Shown: one piece after another, positions 63,910-64,000 of the stretch | Numbering within the stretch: the first letter of the stretch is position 1 | How the letters are laid out: every line of letters begins with the position of its first letter | From: CAILQE01 sp036745415 | GTDB lineage: Bacteria; Patescibacteriota; Saccharimonadia; Saccharimonadales; UBA4665 | DNA: 64,000 nt | Direction of reading: 5' to 3' | Assembly: GCA_036745415.1 (NCBI GenBank) | Contig: DAIOGF010000001.1 | Span: 1-64,000 of the forward strand | The notes under the pieces: generated by a model | What the model saw: the letters and a program-made list of their open reading frames with translations, nothing else | Told to the model about the DNA's origin: nothing | Databases searched by the model: none | Position numbers and translations under genes: made by a program

Positions 63910-64000
63910 TTATTTTATTATTTAAATCTATCCAGTTATCTAGCGAAAGATCTTGTGGTCTAATTAGTAGATTAAGATCTAATTCACCTAGGTAATCTTC
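63896..64000 (-). CDS. C-terminal end of an unrecognised protein (partial)
   Basis: A minus-strand frame enters from the right edge and ends at TAA 63896-63898, giving 34 residues (EDYLGELDLNLLIRPQDLSL, then DNWIDLNNKINGNK). Too short to assign. Its end overlaps the next gene's start, as is common in operons. Confidence 0.45.
   Translation of the reverse strand, partial: EDYLGELDLNLLIRPQDLSLDNWIDLNNKINGNK

Noticed and set aside
63750..64000. Right-edge partial gene as RuvB because of the R-P-Q-D-L-S-L segment
   Set aside because: The RuvB motif R-P-x-x-L-D-D lies near that protein's N-terminus, whereas this segment is at the C-terminal end; 34 residues are too few to assign.

Overview
The window is AT-rich, densely packed and mostly coded on the minus strand. 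It looks like a chromosomal segment of a Candidate Phyla Radiation (Patescibacteria) bacterium, most likely Saccharibacteria. That placement is inferred from the short single-copy housekeeping genes, a type IV pilin with little other surface biosynthesis, a MurT/GatD pair, a sortase-based surface, a shortened alanyl-tRNA synthetase and a type-1 rhodopsin with a D-T-S motif. TGA serves as an ordinary stop (for example in the ATGA overlaps at 11003-11006 and 26761-26764), which argues against the recoded SR1/Gracilibacteria lineages. No phage, IS element or CRISPR array was seen.

Layout. 0-7 kb: the 3' end of an unknown gene, a small disrupted gene, a pilin, tRNA-Leu and tRNA-Cys, an ApbE flavin transferase beside a MacB-type ABC exporter, and GatD/MurT for cell-wall amidation. 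7-13 kb: the rhodopsin with a clear terminator, an epimerase, a CapA-like protein, a second MacB-type exporter and a protein with a beta-carbonic-anhydrase-like metal motif. 13.5-19 kb: class II photolyase, peroxiredoxin, HAD hydrolase, a fused ATP sulfurylase-APS kinase and a PIG-V-like glycosyltransferase. 19-27 kb: signal peptidase I, membrane proteins of unknown role, four tRNAs, an FAD dehydrogenase, a membrane-anchored peptide-binding protein and SecG. 27-48 kb: aminopeptidase P, UvrC, TrhO, ribosomal protein L25, a sortase with its likely substrate, DedA, UvrA, exonuclease I, Obg, two peptidoglycan enzymes, RuvX and an FtsA-like protein.

48-55.3 kb is the most unusual region. It holds three large paralogous secreted proteins built of about 13-15 repeats of about 41 residues, each repeat with a C-X5-C pair and a Trp. 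All three have a signal peptide and a C-terminal P-x-T-G sorting signal like that of the sortase-linked protein at 33.9-35.2 kb. Each is preceded by the same 18-bp palindrome, which contains the -10 box. All five 100-N gaps of the window lie inside these genes, between nearly identical repeats, so repeat numbers are unresolved.

55-64 kb: AlaRS, MnmA with a cysteine desulfurase, TatD, MetRS, small unknown proteins and a tmRNA gene (63277-63662, minus) recognised from both ends of its tRNA-like domain.

How the parts fit: the rhodopsin (proton pumping), photolyase and peroxiredoxin suggest life in light and oxygen. SecG, signal peptidase, sortase and the sorting-signal proteins form an export-and-anchoring route for a surface coat. 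MurT/GatD, MltG and the LysM-CHAP protein maintain the wall. Several genes have a TATAAT box ending 6-7 nt before the start codon, pointing to leaderless mRNAs. Four genes show lesions or non-standard starts that may be biology or consensus errors.
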